A stretch of 64,000 bases of DNA from Cupriavidus sp. YR651 (GTDB taxonomy: Bacteria; Pseudomonadota; Gammaproteobacteria; Burkholderiales; Burkholderiaceae), in assembly GCF_900101625.1 (NCBI RefSeq), contig NZ_FMYZ01000001.1, forward strand, positions 62,001-126,000. The letters are read 5' to 3'. The translations under genes were made by a program, and so were the position numbers. The notes beneath the pieces were generated by a model that made no database searches, was not told the origin of the DNA, and was given only the letters and a program-made list of their open reading frames with translations. Below, in pieces: positions 54,000-62,108 of the stretch (positions within the stretch are counted from its first letter, which is position 1; every line of letters begins with the position of its first letter).

Positions 54000-55202
54000 A
54001 TGACCACCCTTGGAACGCCCCTCTCCCCCTCCGCCACCAAAGTCATGCTGCTGGGCTCCGGCGAGCTCGGCAAGGAAGTGCTGATCGCGTTGCAGCGCCT
54101 GGGCGTGGAAACCATCGCGGTAGACCGCTACGAGAATGCACCGGGCCAGCAGGTGGCCCACCATGCCCGCACCATCACGATGAGCGATGGCGACCAACTG
54201 AAGGCGCTGATCGAGGCCGAGCGCCCCGATCTGGTCGTGCCCGAGATCGAGGCCATTGCCACACCCACCCTGGAAGCGCTGGAAGCCGCCGGCGTGGTCC
54301 GCGTGATCCCGACCGCCCGTGCGGCGCGCCTGACCATGGACCGCGAGGGCATCCGCCGCCTGGCCGCCGAGACGCTCGGCCTGCCCACCAGCCCGTACAA
54401 GTTCTGCGACTCGCTGGAAGAGTTGCAGGCCGCCATCGACGGCGGCATCGGCTATCCGTGCGTGGTGAAGCCGGTGATGAGCAGCTCGGGCAAGGGTCAG
54501 AGCAAGATCGACGGCCCGGAAGGCGTCAAGGCCGCCTGGGACTATGCAATGGCTGGTGGCCGCGTGAGCCACGGCCGCGTGATCGTGGAAGGTTTCATTG
54601 ATTTCGACTACGAGATCACGCTGCTGACGGTGCGCGCCGTCGGCGACAAGGGCCAGGTGGAAACGCATTTCTGCGAGCCGATCGGCCACGTGCAGGTCAG
54701 CGGCGACTACGTGGAAAGCTGGCAGCCCCACCCGATGCACCCGAAGGCACTGGAGACGGCGCAGCATATCGCCCGCGCGGTGACGGCGGACCTGGGCGGT
54801 CAGGGCTTGTTTGGCGTGGAGTTGTTCGTCAAGGGCGAACAGGTCTGGTTCAGCGAAGTCAGCCCGCGTCCGCACGACACCGGCATGGTGACGATGATCA
54901 CGCAGTGGCAAAACGAATTCGAGCTGCATGCCCGCGCCATCCTGGGTCTGCCGGTCAGCACGGCGCTGAAGAGCCCCGGCGCGAGCGCCGTGATCTATGG
55001 CGGCGTGGATGCCGAGGGCATCGTGTTCGACGGCGTGGATGAAGCGCTGCGCGTGCCCCAGACCGAACTGCGCCTGTTCGGCAAGCCCGAGTCCTTCGCC
55101 AAGCGCCGCATGGGCGTGGCTCTGGCCTACGCCGAAGACGTGAACACGGCCCGCGAGCGCGCCAAGGACGCCGCCGGTCGCGTCAAGCCGCGCAAGGCCT
55201 GA
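54000..55202 (+). CDS. purT: Formate-dependent phosphoribosylglycinamide formyltransferase 2
   Basis: The protein has 400 residues from the ATG at 54000 (M-T-T-L-G-T-P-L); the frame is open upstream only because it runs through repeat copy C. It is an ATP-grasp enzyme: [13 protein letters not shown], then [14 protein letters not shown] for ATP binding, [23 protein letters not shown] and the metal site [15 protein letters not shown]. It formylates glycinamide ribotide with formate and ATP, the third step of purine synthesis. It stands alone, with a shared hairpin terminator at its 3' end. Confidence 0.97.
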   Translation: MTTLGTPLSPSATKVMLLGSGELGKEVLIALQRLGVETIAVDRYENAPGQQVAHHARTITMSDGDQLKALIEAERPDLVVPEIEAIATPTLEALEAAGVVRVIPTARAARLTMDREGIRRLAAETLGLPTSPYKFCDSLEELQAAIDGGIGYPCVVKPVMSSSGKGQSKIDGPEGVKAAWDYAMAGGRVSHGRVIVEGFIDFDYEITLLTVRAVGDKGQVETHFCEPIGHVQVSGDYVESWQPHPMHPKALETAQHIARAVTADLGGQGLFGVELFVKGEQVWFSEVSPRPHDTGMVTMITQWQNEFELHARAILGLPVSTALKSPGASAVIYGGVDAEGIVFDGVDEALRVPQTELRLFGKPESFAKRRMGVALAYAEDVNTARERAKDAAGRVKPRKA

Positions 55203-55246
55203 GAGGCCGAGCCGGCGGAGCTGTGTGGCCGCCGGTAGTCGACATC

Positions 55247-55271
55247 CCGGGCCGCTATGCGGCCCGGTTTT
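55247..55271. terminator. Hairpin terminator shared by convergent purT and mechanosensitive channel genes
   Basis: CCGGGCCGC (55247-55255) pairs perfectly with GCGGCCCGG (55259-55267), loop TAT, then TTTT on the plus strand. The stop codon of the minus-strand channel gene lies inside the hairpin, so the same structure is at the 3' end of both genes. Confidence 0.8.
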
Positions 55272-56586
55272 CGTTGCCGGGCGCGCGCTCCATGCCGGCG
55301 TCGGCCGCCGCCACCGCCATCGCGGCGTGCTGGCCACCCAGCACCGGATTCGCCCGCAAGCCGCTCAGGTCCGCCCCCGACGGCGACTGGTAGAGCCTCA
55401 GCCCAAGCTCCGGCAGGATCGCCAGCAGGTGGTCGAAGATATCGCCCTGGATCCGCTCGTAGTCCGTCCACCCGGTCAGCGTGGTGAAGCAATAGACCTC
55501 GATGGGAATGCCCTGCGAATCCGGCTCCATCATGCGCAGGTTCAGCAGCAAGTCGTGGTGGATCTCCGGATGCGCGCGCAGGTACGCGATGCCGTACGCG
55601 CGGAACGTTCCCACGTTGGTCAGGCGCCGGCGGTTGACGCGGTCGTTCTCCGATTCCGCCAGGCTGCGGTTGGCCTGCTCCACCTGCGCCTGCTTGATCT
55701 CCAGGTAGTCGTGCAGCAGCCGGAAGCGCATCAGCGCGTGGATCTCGTCGTCCTCCAGGAACCGCACGCTGGTGGCGTCGATCCGCAGCGTCCGCTTGAT
55801 GCGCCGCGCGCCCGACTCGAACATGTGCCGGTAGTTGCGGTAGCTCTCCGAAAAGAGCTTGTAGGTCGGCACCGTGGTCACGGTGTTGTCCCAGTTCTTG
55901 ACCTTGACCGTGTGCAGCGCGATATCCACCACATAGCCGTCGGCGTTGGACTGCGGCATCTCGATCCAGTCGCCGATACGTAACATGTCGTTGGAGGTCA
56001 GCTGCGTGCTGGCCACCAGCGACAGCAGCGTGTCCTTGAACACGAGCAGCACCACCGCGGACAGCGCACCGATGCCGGAGAGCATCCACAGCGGCGAGCG
56101 GTCGATCAGGATCGACAGCACCAGCACGCCGCAGATCAGCCAGAGCGCCAGTTGCGCCACCTGGACATACCCCTTGATCGACCGCGTCTGCGCGCGCCGG
56201 CTGCCGGAAAACACGGTCTGCCACGCGCCCAGCAACCCGGACAGCATCAGGAAGACACTGATCCACGTACCCGAATGCGCCAGCCGCTCGATCCCCTGCG
56301 AAAAATGTCCGAGGTTGGGCACTTCGCTGATGCCCAGCGTGATCACGGCCAGGAAGATCGCATAGCCCAGCCGGCGGTAGATCCGGTGGCGCATCAGCGC
56401 GGCGGCCCAGGTCCGGTTGCCTGACAGGCTCAGCACCCGATACACGATCCGGCCGACCACGCGCGCCACCAGCCATTGCGCGATGGCCGCGATGACCACC
56501 AGCGCCAGCACGTAGAGCGAAATCTGCGCCCACGGATGGGCAGGAATGCGTTGCTGGAACAGATCCAGCAGATCATCGAAATTCAT
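55255..56586 (-). CDS. MscS family mechanosensitive channel, YbdG-like
   Basis: The protein has 443 residues. About five transmembrane helices precede the MscS core, in which D-R-S-P-L-W-M-L-S-G-I-G-A-L-S-A-V-V-L-L-V-F-K-D-T-L-L-S-L-V-A-S represents the pore-lining TM3 and the following bend. The beta domain has D-W-I-E-M-P-Q-S-N-A-D-G-Y-V-V-D-I-A-L-H-T-V-K-V-K-N-W-D-N-T-V-T-T-V-P, the phrasing of E. coli YbdG. The channel opens on hypo-osmotic stress and releases solutes. The ~50-residue insert after the first beta block is typical of YbdG. It is downstream of the sugE-like gene on the same strand but with a 100-base gap. Confidence 0.93.
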   Translation of the reverse strand: MNFDDLLDLFQQRIPAHPWAQISLYVLALVVIAAIAQWLVARVVGRIVYRVLSLSGNRTWAAALMRHRIYRRLGYAIFLAVITLGISEVPNLGHFSQGIERLAHSGTWISVFLMLSGLLGAWQTVFSGSRRAQTRSIKGYVQVAQLALWLICGVLVLSILIDRSPLWMLSGIGALSAVVLLVFKDTLLSLVASTQLTSNDMLRIGDWIEMPQSNADGYVVDIALHTVKVKNWDNTVTTVPTYKLFSESYRNYRHMFESGARRIKRTLRIDATSVRFLEDDEIHALMRFRLLHDYLEIKQAQVEQANRSLAESENDRVNRRRLTNVGTFRAYGIAYLRAHPEIHHDLLLNLRMMEPDSQGIPIEVYCFTTLTGWTDYERIQGDIFDHLLAILPELGLRLYQSPSGADLSGLRANPVLGGQHAAMAVAAADAGMERAPGNENRAA

Positions 56587-56686
56587 CGGTCAGGCGTTTC
56601 CTCAGCGGACAGACGCCAAGTGTACTAGCCGCCCGCCATGATTCCCCCCCCTGCGCCCAGACGATCCGCGCACTTTCAGATACGTC

Positions 56687-57004
56687 TCATGCAGGCAGCA
56701 GCTTCAGGCCGCCGATCCCGGCGAAGATCAGCGCAATCAGCATCAACCGCAGCGGCGAGGCGGACTCGCCCAGAAAGACGATGCCCGCCAGCGTCACGCC
56801 GATCGCCCCGATGCCTGTCCAGACCGCGTAGGCGGTGCCCACCGGCAGGTGCCGCAGCGCGCTGCTCAACAGAAAGATGCTGGCCAGCGCGGCGCCGATG
56901 CCCAGCGCGGTCGGCCCGGGCCGCGTCCAGCCGTCGGTGAATTTGAGAGCCAGGGCCATCACGATTTCGATCAGACCGGCGATGATCAGCAGTGTCCATG
57001 CCAT
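56687..57004 (-). CDS. sugE: Small multidrug resistance family transporter (SugE/Gdx type)
   Basis: The protein has 105 residues, the exact family length, from the ATG complementary to 57002-57004 (AAGGAACTG upstream). Four transmembrane helices are visible. The essential Glu13 in A-G-L-I-E-I is present, and P-V-G-T-A-Y-A-V-W-T-G-I-G-A-I-G is the SugE/Gdx signature. Members exchange protons for guanidinium or for quaternary ammonium compounds; the W-T-G-I-G-A sequence favours Gdx. A LysR gene diverges from it 112 bases away and may regulate it. I looked for a guanidine riboswitch in the leader and saw none. Confidence 0.92.
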   Translation of the reverse strand: MAWTLLIIAGLIEIVMALALKFTDGWTRPGPTALGIGAALASIFLLSSALRHLPVGTAYAVWTGIGAIGVTLAGIVFLGESASPLRLMLIALIFAGIGGLKLLPA

Positions 57005-57116
57005 ATGCAGTTCCTTGCGAGTGGGACGGCGTCGCGTTTGCGCGCGCCTTGCCGACAATGTAGGCTCCGCACATTGGCATATCCATTCACCGTTTCTGCG
57101 GAAAGGCAATGCAAAA

Positions 57117-58010
57117 ATGCATGAACCTGACTGGGACGACCTGAAGGTATTTCTTGCCGTCAGCCGCGGCGGATCGCTGGCGGCGGCCGCGCGGGCGCTG
57201 CAGGTCAATCACTCCACGGTGCTGCGGCGGCTGAACAAGCTCGAGGATGACCTCGGCACGCGGCTGTTTGCGCGCGACCTCGCCGGCTACGCGATGACGC
57301 CGGCCGGCGAGTTGCTGGCCGGGCAACTCGATGGCGTCGGCGAACTGATCGAGGCCGCGCAGCGCCAGCTGGCGGGACGCGACGCGGAACTGAGCGGCCC
57401 GCTGCGCGTGACCACGACGGACACCCTCGCCTATGGCCTGCTGATGCCGGTGCTGGCGAATTTCCGCCTGCGCCACCCGCGCATCGAGCTTCAGGTGGTC
57501 ATCAACAACTCGTTCCTGAGCCTGACCCGGCGCGAGGCCGACGTGGCGATCCGCCCCGCTGCCGAGCCGCCGGAGCACCTGGTGGGCCGGCGCGCGGGCC
57601 GGCTGCAGACCGCGCCCTATGCCGCGCGTGCGTACCTGGAGCGGATGGATGCCCCGCCGGAGGCTCACTGGCCCGGCCATGCCTGGGTGGTTCCCGACGA
57701 AAGCCTGTCGCACCTCGCGCAGGCACGCTGGGCCATCGCCAATGTGCCCGCGGACCGCTGTGCGGTGCGCGCCGACAGCCTGGTCGCGATGGCGCAGGCG
57801 GTTCGCTACGGGATGGGGGCCGGCATGCTGCTTTGCATGCTGGGCGACGCGGACGACTCGCTGGTCCGGCTGGCGGAACCCGATCCGGCGCTCGACACGC
57901 CGGTCTGGCTGCTGACGCACCCGGACCTGCGCCACAGCGGGCGGGTCCGGGCCCTCAACGATTTTGTGATGGAGGCGCTGCGGCAGTCGCCCTGGGTGCT
58001 TGCCGACTGA
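57117..58010 (+). CDS. LysR family transcriptional regulator, divergent from sugE
   Basis: The protein has 297 residues from the ATG at 57117 (M-H-E-P-D-W-D-D-L), with GGAAAGG upstream. The helix-turn-helix reads L-K-V-F-L-A-V-S-R-G-G-S-L-A-A-A-A-R-A-L, N-H-S-T-V-L-R-R-L-N-K-L-E and R-L-F-A-R-D. The effector domain starts at G-P-L-R-V-T-T-T-D-T-L. The sequence V-F-L-A-V-S-R-G-G-S with N-H-S-T-V-L-R-R belongs to the LysR group that often acts on adjacent genes. It diverges from the sugE-like transporter gene, its likely target. Confidence 0.92.
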   Translation: MHEPDWDDLKVFLAVSRGGSLAAAARALQVNHSTVLRRLNKLEDDLGTRLFARDLAGYAMTPAGELLAGQLDGVGELIEAAQRQLAGRDAELSGPLRVTTTDTLAYGLLMPVLANFRLRHPRIELQVVINNSFLSLTRREADVAIRPAAEPPEHLVGRRAGRLQTAPYAARAYLERMDAPPEAHWPGHAWVVPDESLSHLAQARWAIANVPADRCAVRADSLVAMAQAVRYGMGAGMLLCMLGDADDSLVRLAEPDPALDTPVWLLTHPDLRHSGRVRALNDFVMEALRQSPWVLAD

Positions 58011-58094
58011 CCCTGCCAATTCAGCGGGCCAATTCAGCAGGCCAACCGGGGCGGACCGACTGACCGCGACGACTGACTGCGGCGACCGACCGGA

Positions 58095-59285
58095 TCAGCC
58101 GTGGGGCGCGTACATTGCCATGAGCTGTTCGTCGCTGTAGCCCCACTGCCTGGCATCCTCGAACGCCACCACCGTATCCTCGCTGTGCGACAAGTCGATA
58201 AGCTGCGGCGGCAGCGCCGTGGACGCGGCGACCGAGTAGAACGTCATCACGCGCGGGCGCAGCGGCTCGTCGTCGTTCTGGCCGCAGACCACCGCCAGCC
58301 GGTTGGAGCGCAGCCGCAGCACGGTGCCGAGCGGATAGATCCCGACCGTGCGTGTGAAAGCCTTGAAGACGCGGCGATCGAAGAGCGTATCCACGCGTAC
58401 GGCGATGTACTCCACCGCCCGCGCCGGGGACCACGCCTGATGATTGGGCCGTGGCGACGTCAGCGAATCGTAGGTATCGCAGATGGCCGCGATCTTGGCA
58501 TGCACGCTGATCTCGTGCTCGACCAGCCCGAACGGGTAGCCACGTCCGTCCACGCGCTCATGATGGTGCACGCAGACATCCAGCGGTATGTTCGTGTACA
58601 GGCGTGCCTCGTTCAGGATGCGATAGCCAGCGGACGGGTGGCGGCGCATCTGTTCTTCCTCGGCCGGCGAGAGGTCGCTGGCCTTCAGCAGGATCGAATC
58701 GGGCAGCGTGAGCTTGCCGATATCGTGCACCAGCCCGGCCAGCCCCAGTTCGCGGACTTCGCCATCGGGCAGCTTCAACGTGCGGCCCACCGCGATCATC
58801 AGCGCGCAGACGGAAAACGAATGGAGATAGGTGTAGTCATCCTTCTCCTTGAGCCGGGCCATCGCCAGCAGCGCCTGCGAATGGCGCGACAGCGACGTGG
58901 ACGCGGAATCGACCAGCAGCAGCGCGCCGTTGGTCTCCAGCGCACGCCCCATCCGTACGTCGCCAAACATGTTGCCGATCAGGGACCTGCCGGTCTTGAT
59001 CAGCTCGCGCGCCCGCTCGAGTTCGTCCTCGAAATTCGACTCCGGCTCCTCCTCGGTTTCGATTTCGTCTTCCATCGCGTCCGGCGTCGCCGGCGTCGGC
59101 AGATTCCGTCCCTTGAGGATATCGATCCAGACGTCCTGGACGTTGGCTGCCTGGATCTGCTCGACCTGCTCGTCGCTGGTCACGAGGAAGCGCGAACGCC
59201 AGAACGGGTGGTTCATCCAGGGTCCGCCAAGCCTGGCCACGAACATGCCCACCTGCAGCTGCTCCGCTTTGATTCTTCTCAGCAT
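58095..59285 (-). CDS. HD-GYP domain protein (c-di-GMP phosphodiesterase type)
   Basis: The protein has about 396 residues from the ATG complementary to 59283-59285 (M-L-R-R-I-K-A-E-Q-L); this is the usual DUF3391 start. DUF3391 covers ~1-130. The HD-GYP core follows with H-S-F-S-V-C-A-L-M-I, G-L-V-H-D-I-G-K, H-P-S-A-G-Y-R-I-L, H-H-E-R-V-D-G-R-G-Y-P, and C-D-T-Y-D-S-L. The metal-binding H, HD and the G-Y-P are all present, so hydrolysis of c-di-GMP is expected. A ~90-residue C-terminal part of unknown fold follows. It is cytoplasmic. The convergent LysR gene ends close by, and a membrane protein gene lies upstream on the same strand after a gap of about 100 bases. Confidence 0.92.
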   Translation of the reverse strand: MLRRIKAEQLQVGMFVARLGGPWMNHPFWRSRFLVTSDEQVEQIQAANVQDVWIDILKGRNLPTPATPDAMEDEIETEEEPESNFEDELERARELIKTGRSLIGNMFGDVRMGRALETNGALLLVDSASTSLSRHSQALLAMARLKEKDDYTYLHSFSVCALMIAVGRTLKLPDGEVRELGLAGLVHDIGKLTLPDSILLKASDLSPAEEEQMRRHPSAGYRILNEARLYTNIPLDVCVHHHERVDGRGYPFGLVEHEISVHAKIAAICDTYDSLTSPRPNHQAWSPARAVEYIAVRVDTLFDRRVFKAFTRTVGIYPLGTVLRLRSNRLAVVCGQNDDEPLRPRVMTFYSVAASTALPPQLIDLSHSEDTVVAFEDARQWGYSDEQLMAMYAPHG

Positions 59286-59390
59286 GCTTGCCCCTATCAA
59301 TTGGGCGCGAATTCGCTTCGCCGTCCCGGATATTTCAGGGCTCTTCAGGCCCCTTGTCGTGGAGCCCGGCATCGTTGACCGTGACTCCCG

Positions 59391-60077
59391 CTATTGTTCT
59401 TGCGACCCCATTTCGCCCGCGTTAACGGCAGTCGCGGCCGATTCTTTAGCGGAATCCGCGCGATCCGCCCGGCGGGCCGCCCAAACCAGCAGCCAGACGC
59501 CCAGCGCCATCGCGTATACCATCAGGCCGACCCCCGCCATGCGCTGGTCATCGATCAGGTAGCTCGCGCACAGGCGCGATTCCGCATCGACGAAGAGCAT
59601 ACCGAAGGTCAGCCCCATCCAGACCACGTTGCCTCCGAAGAACAACACTATTGGCCAGGCGCTGACCCGCAACGCCACGCCGGTTGACAAGCCGGCCAAC
59701 AGCACGGTGATGTATTTGGCAACATTGATCCACGGGGAAAGCCGCGACAGGTCGAGCGCGATCGGCAGCATCCAGGCGCCATAGGCCACGGTAGCCACCA
59801 CCAGCAGCGTCAGCGCGTAGGGGCGCGAGGCTCGGGCCAGTCGCCCTCGTCCACGCAGGGACAGGAGCCGCTGCGAGAGGCAACCGGCAGCAAAGACCCA
59901 CGGCAGCAGCACCAGCATCTGGCGCGCCATTGAGACTTCGAGCCATTCGCGCAACGGCGGGACAAGTGCGACAACCGCCAGCATGGCCAGCACCGCCAGT
60001 GCGGCCAGCCTGCCGACGGTCGGGTCGGTCGGTCGCGACGCGGCGGGCCGGCGCGTGAACAGGCGGGCCGCACTCAT
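59391..60077 (-). CDS. Multi-spanning membrane protein at the end of the oxidase operon
   Basis: The protein has 228 residues with about six hydrophobic segments (L-A-A-L-A-V-L-A-M-L-A-V-V-A-L-V, then L-L-P-W-V-F-A-A-G, L-T-L-L-V-V-A-T-V-A-Y-G-A-W, and others). The last ~30 residues are hydrophilic. Its ATG overlaps the stop of the SCO gene (ATGA at 60074-60077), so it belongs to the cytochrome oxidase operon, probably as an assembly or accessory membrane protein. No His-rich heme-binding pattern is obvious. I do not recognise the family. Confidence 0.75.
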   Translation of the reverse strand: MSAARLFTRRPAASRPTDPTVGRLAALAVLAMLAVVALVPPLREWLEVSMARQMLVLLPWVFAAGCLSQRLLSLRGRGRLARASRPYALTLLVVATVAYGAWMLPIALDLSRLSPWINVAKYITVLLAGLSTGVALRVSAWPIVLFFGGNVVWMGLTFGMLFVDAESRLCASYLIDDQRMAGVGLMVYAMALGVWLLVWAARRADRADSAKESAATAVNAGEMGSQEQ

Positions 60078-60907
60078 CTGGTGGCTCCGGTTGCCGCGGT
60101 GGCGCCGGGTGCTGCGATTGCTGCGATTGATGCGATTGATGCGATTGATGCGGATGTTGCGGAAGTGGCGCCGGTTGCTGTGGTTGTCACAGTCGCTGCC
60201 GTTGCGCCAGTGCCCGCGCGCTTGCGGGCGAATGCGTAGGCGGCGCGGAAGTCGGCCAGCGGATAGACCGCGAGCACGTGGCCGCTGGCGTCCACCACAT
60301 GCAGGCCGCCGTTGTGTTCGAAGCCGCCGAGGCCGTCCGGAATGGCGATGATGTCCGCGTTGCGCAGCAGCGTCTGCATGGACGCCATCGAGACCGCGCC
60401 GACCACCTGCCAGCCCGGCAGGCGAGCCTGATGCTCACGCGCGTAGCCGGCCAGGTCGGCGGTCGCGTCGCGGGGGTCGAACGACATCGATAACAGCCCG
60501 ATCCGGCCGGCCATGCCGTCCGCATCGATCTGGTGCGCCAGTTGCGTGAACTCGGCGCCCAGCGCGCGGCACACGGTCAGGCAGCGCGTGTAGATGAAAT
60601 CGACGATGTAGATCGCGGGCGCGGACGCGGCCCCCGGATCGGCGAACAACCGCAGCGGCTCGCCATGCTGGTTGCGCACGTCGATGGCCGGCAGTTGCAA
60701 CCCACCGGCGGCGATGCGTACCTCGCGGCGTTGGTCGAGCGTCCAGGATGTGAGGCCGTATGTCAGCTGCCAGATCGCCGCGCCGCCAAGCGCCAGCGCA
60801 AGCAACAGGACCACCACCGGCCAGGGCCCATGGCGGGCGCGCCGGCCGGTATGTCGTGCCGTCAGCCCCTGGCTAGCCACCCGGGCTGCCGAGCGCCACG
60901 TCGCCAT
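60074..60907 (-). CDS. SCO1/SenC family copper-assembly protein
   Basis: The protein has up to 277 residues from the ATG complementary to 60905-60907; a GTG complementary to 60878-60880, which overlaps the cytochrome c stop, is an alternative start. One N-terminal helix anchors it, and the thioredoxin fold faces the periplasm. The copper site is T-R-C-L-T-V-C (the C-x3-C of SCO) with the distant His in the G-G-L-H-V-V-D region. These proteins help insert copper into oxidases. The last ~45 residues are low-complexity Ala/Thr/Ile, encoded by a short DNA repeat (60111-60153), and probably disordered. It is cotranscribed with ccoN, ccoO and a cytochrome c. Confidence 0.85.
   Translation of the reverse strand: MATWRSAARVASQGLTARHTGRRARHGPWPVVVLLLALALGGAAIWQLTYGLTSWTLDQRREVRIAAGGLQLPAIDVRNQHGEPLRLFADPGAASAPAIYIVDFIYTRCLTVCRALGAEFTQLAHQIDADGMAGRIGLLSMSFDPRDATADLAGYAREHQARLPGWQVVGAVSMASMQTLLRNADIIAIPDGLGGFEHNGGLHVVDASGHVLAVYPLADFRAAYAFARKRAGTGATAATVTTTATGATSATSASIASIASIAAIAAPGATAATGATR
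60111..60153. repeat. 9-bp minisatellite in the SCO gene 3' end
   Basis: Repeats of TGCGATTGA and its variants (GCTGCGATTG, TGCGATTGA, TGCGATTGA, TGCGATTGA) give the S-I-A-S-I-A-S-I-A residues of the protein's tail. In-frame copy-number change by slippage would be tolerated because the unit is nine bases. Confidence 0.7.
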
Positions 60908-61481
60908 CGAATGGCGCCTTCATCGCGGCAGTCTCGGCCCGTGCCGCGGCAACGGTTTCGGCCGTCACGGCGGGCGCAGTGTTGCCCCACTGGCTGCGAA
61001 CGTGGGTCAGCACCGCGGCGATCTCGGCATCGCTCAACTGGTCAGCGAAGGCCGGCATGGCGCCGTTGTAGGCCGTGCCCTTCACGGTCAGCTTGCCGGT
61101 GACGCCGCGCAAGACGATGCTCGCCAGCTTCGCATCCTTGCCAGTGACCCATTCCGACCCGGCCAGCGGCGGAAACACTCCCGGCAAACCCTGCCCCGTG
61201 GCCTGGTGGCATGCCACGCAACGCCCCTGGAATACGGCAGCCCCGTCCACGGCGCCGCCGGCCGCCTGGGGCTTGCCTCGCAGGTCTGCCATGGTGCGCC
61301 GATCACCCAGCGCCGATGGCTCGTTGATCGGCGCGCTGACGATATACCAGGCGCCCCAGGCCACCAGCGCCACGACCAGGCCCAGCACGACCTTCGGCAT
61401 GGGCGTCCGGTTTTCGTGCGGGTCCGGATTTTCGCGCGCACGCGCAGCGGCGGCCTGGCGTTTTTCCGATGGATTTTCCAT
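60873..61481 (-). CDS. Monoheme cytochrome c of the cbb3-type operon
   Basis: The protein has 202 residues. A hydrophilic N-terminus leads to one transmembrane helix (V-V-L-G-L-V-V-A-L-V-A-W-G-A-W-Y-I-V). The c-type heme site is C-V-A-C-H in R-C-V-A-C-H-Q-A-T-G-Q-G-L-P-G, and the sixth ligand Met is in G-A-M-P-A-F-A. Unlike CcoP it has only one heme motif, so it may replace the usual diheme subunit as electron entry or carrier. It lies 21 bases after ccoO. The overlap of its end with the SCO start is 35 bases if the first ATG of SCO is used. A domain-level match to CcoP was not tested. Confidence 0.88.
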   Translation of the reverse strand: MENPSEKRQAAAARARENPDPHENRTPMPKVVLGLVVALVAWGAWYIVSAPINEPSALGDRRTMADLRGKPQAAGGAVDGAAVFQGRCVACHQATGQGLPGVFPPLAGSEWVTGKDAKLASIVLRGVTGKLTVKGTAYNGAMPAFADQLSDAEIAAVLTHVRSQWGNTAPAVTAETVAAARAETAAMKAPFDGDVALGSPGG

Positions 61482-61502
61482 CTCTGTTCTCTCCGGATGC
61501 GC

Positions 61503-62105
61503 TTATTTGGTGGTCGTGGCGCCTTCCGGCGCCGGCAGCACGGCGCCGGTGCGGTTCAGCGACTGCAGGTAAGCCACCAGGTCCAGCGCGGCCGCCGTGG
61601 GAACCACCACCTTGCCCGGCGGCGCGTAGCCGGGCGGCAGCGCCACGGCCTTTTCGCCCGGGTCTGGTGCATCCTTGACGTCGAACAGGTACGGGTAGCT
61701 CGGCATGATGCTGGCGCTGACGTAGGCGCGCGGCTGATACAGGTGACCCAGATGCCAGTCGGCGCTTGGCTGGCGCACGCCGATATTCATCAGGTCCGGT
61801 CCCGTGCGCATGGTGCCCAGCAGGTGCGGATTGTCGTAGTAGTAGTCGCCGGCCACGGCCACCCGGCCCCAGCCGCGCTTGTCGTCCGGTGCGAACGCGC
61901 TGTCACGCGGCTGTTGCGAGTGGCAGTAGATGCAGCCGTTGGCGATATAGACCTCACGCCCGCGCAACTGCGCGGCCGTGTAGGGCTTGACGCCCTCGGT
62001 GGGCTTGACGTCCTTCAGTTGCAGGTACGGAATCACGACCAGGGCGCTGGTGGCTAGCGCCAGCATGGTCATGCCCCCGGCCAGCAGGGCGCTTTCATTG
62101 TTCAC
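61503..62105 (-). CDS. ccoO: cbb3-type cytochrome c oxidase subunit II (CcoO-like)
   Basis: The protein has 200 residues, the usual CcoO size. One N-terminal membrane helix (M-T-M-L-A-L-A-T-S-A-L-V-V-I-P-Y) anchors it. The heme c motif is G-C-I-Y-C-H-S-Q-Q-P-R, with E-V-Y-I-A-N-G before it, and the Met ligand is expected in I-M-P-S-Y-P-Y, all typical of CcoO. It passes electrons from soluble or membrane cytochromes to CcoN. Its start follows the end of ccoN by 3 bases. The C-terminal part (A-L-D-L-V-A-Y-L-Q-S-L) is also standard. Confidence 0.93.
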   Translation of the reverse strand: MNNESALLAGGMTMLALATSALVVIPYLQLKDVKPTEGVKPYTAAQLRGREVYIANGCIYCHSQQPRDSAFAPDDKRGWGRVAVAGDYYYDNPHLLGTMRTGPDLMNIGVRQPSADWHLGHLYQPRAYVSASIMPSYPYLFDVKDAPDPGEKAVALPPGYAPPGKVVVPTAAALDLVAYLQSLNRTGAVLPAPEGATTTK

Positions 62106-62108
62106 GGT

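Noticed and set aside
57005..57116. Guanidine riboswitch in front of the sugE-like gene
   Set aside because: I looked for paired hairpins with ACGR loops or a ykkC-type leader in the 112-base gap and found none that I could support.
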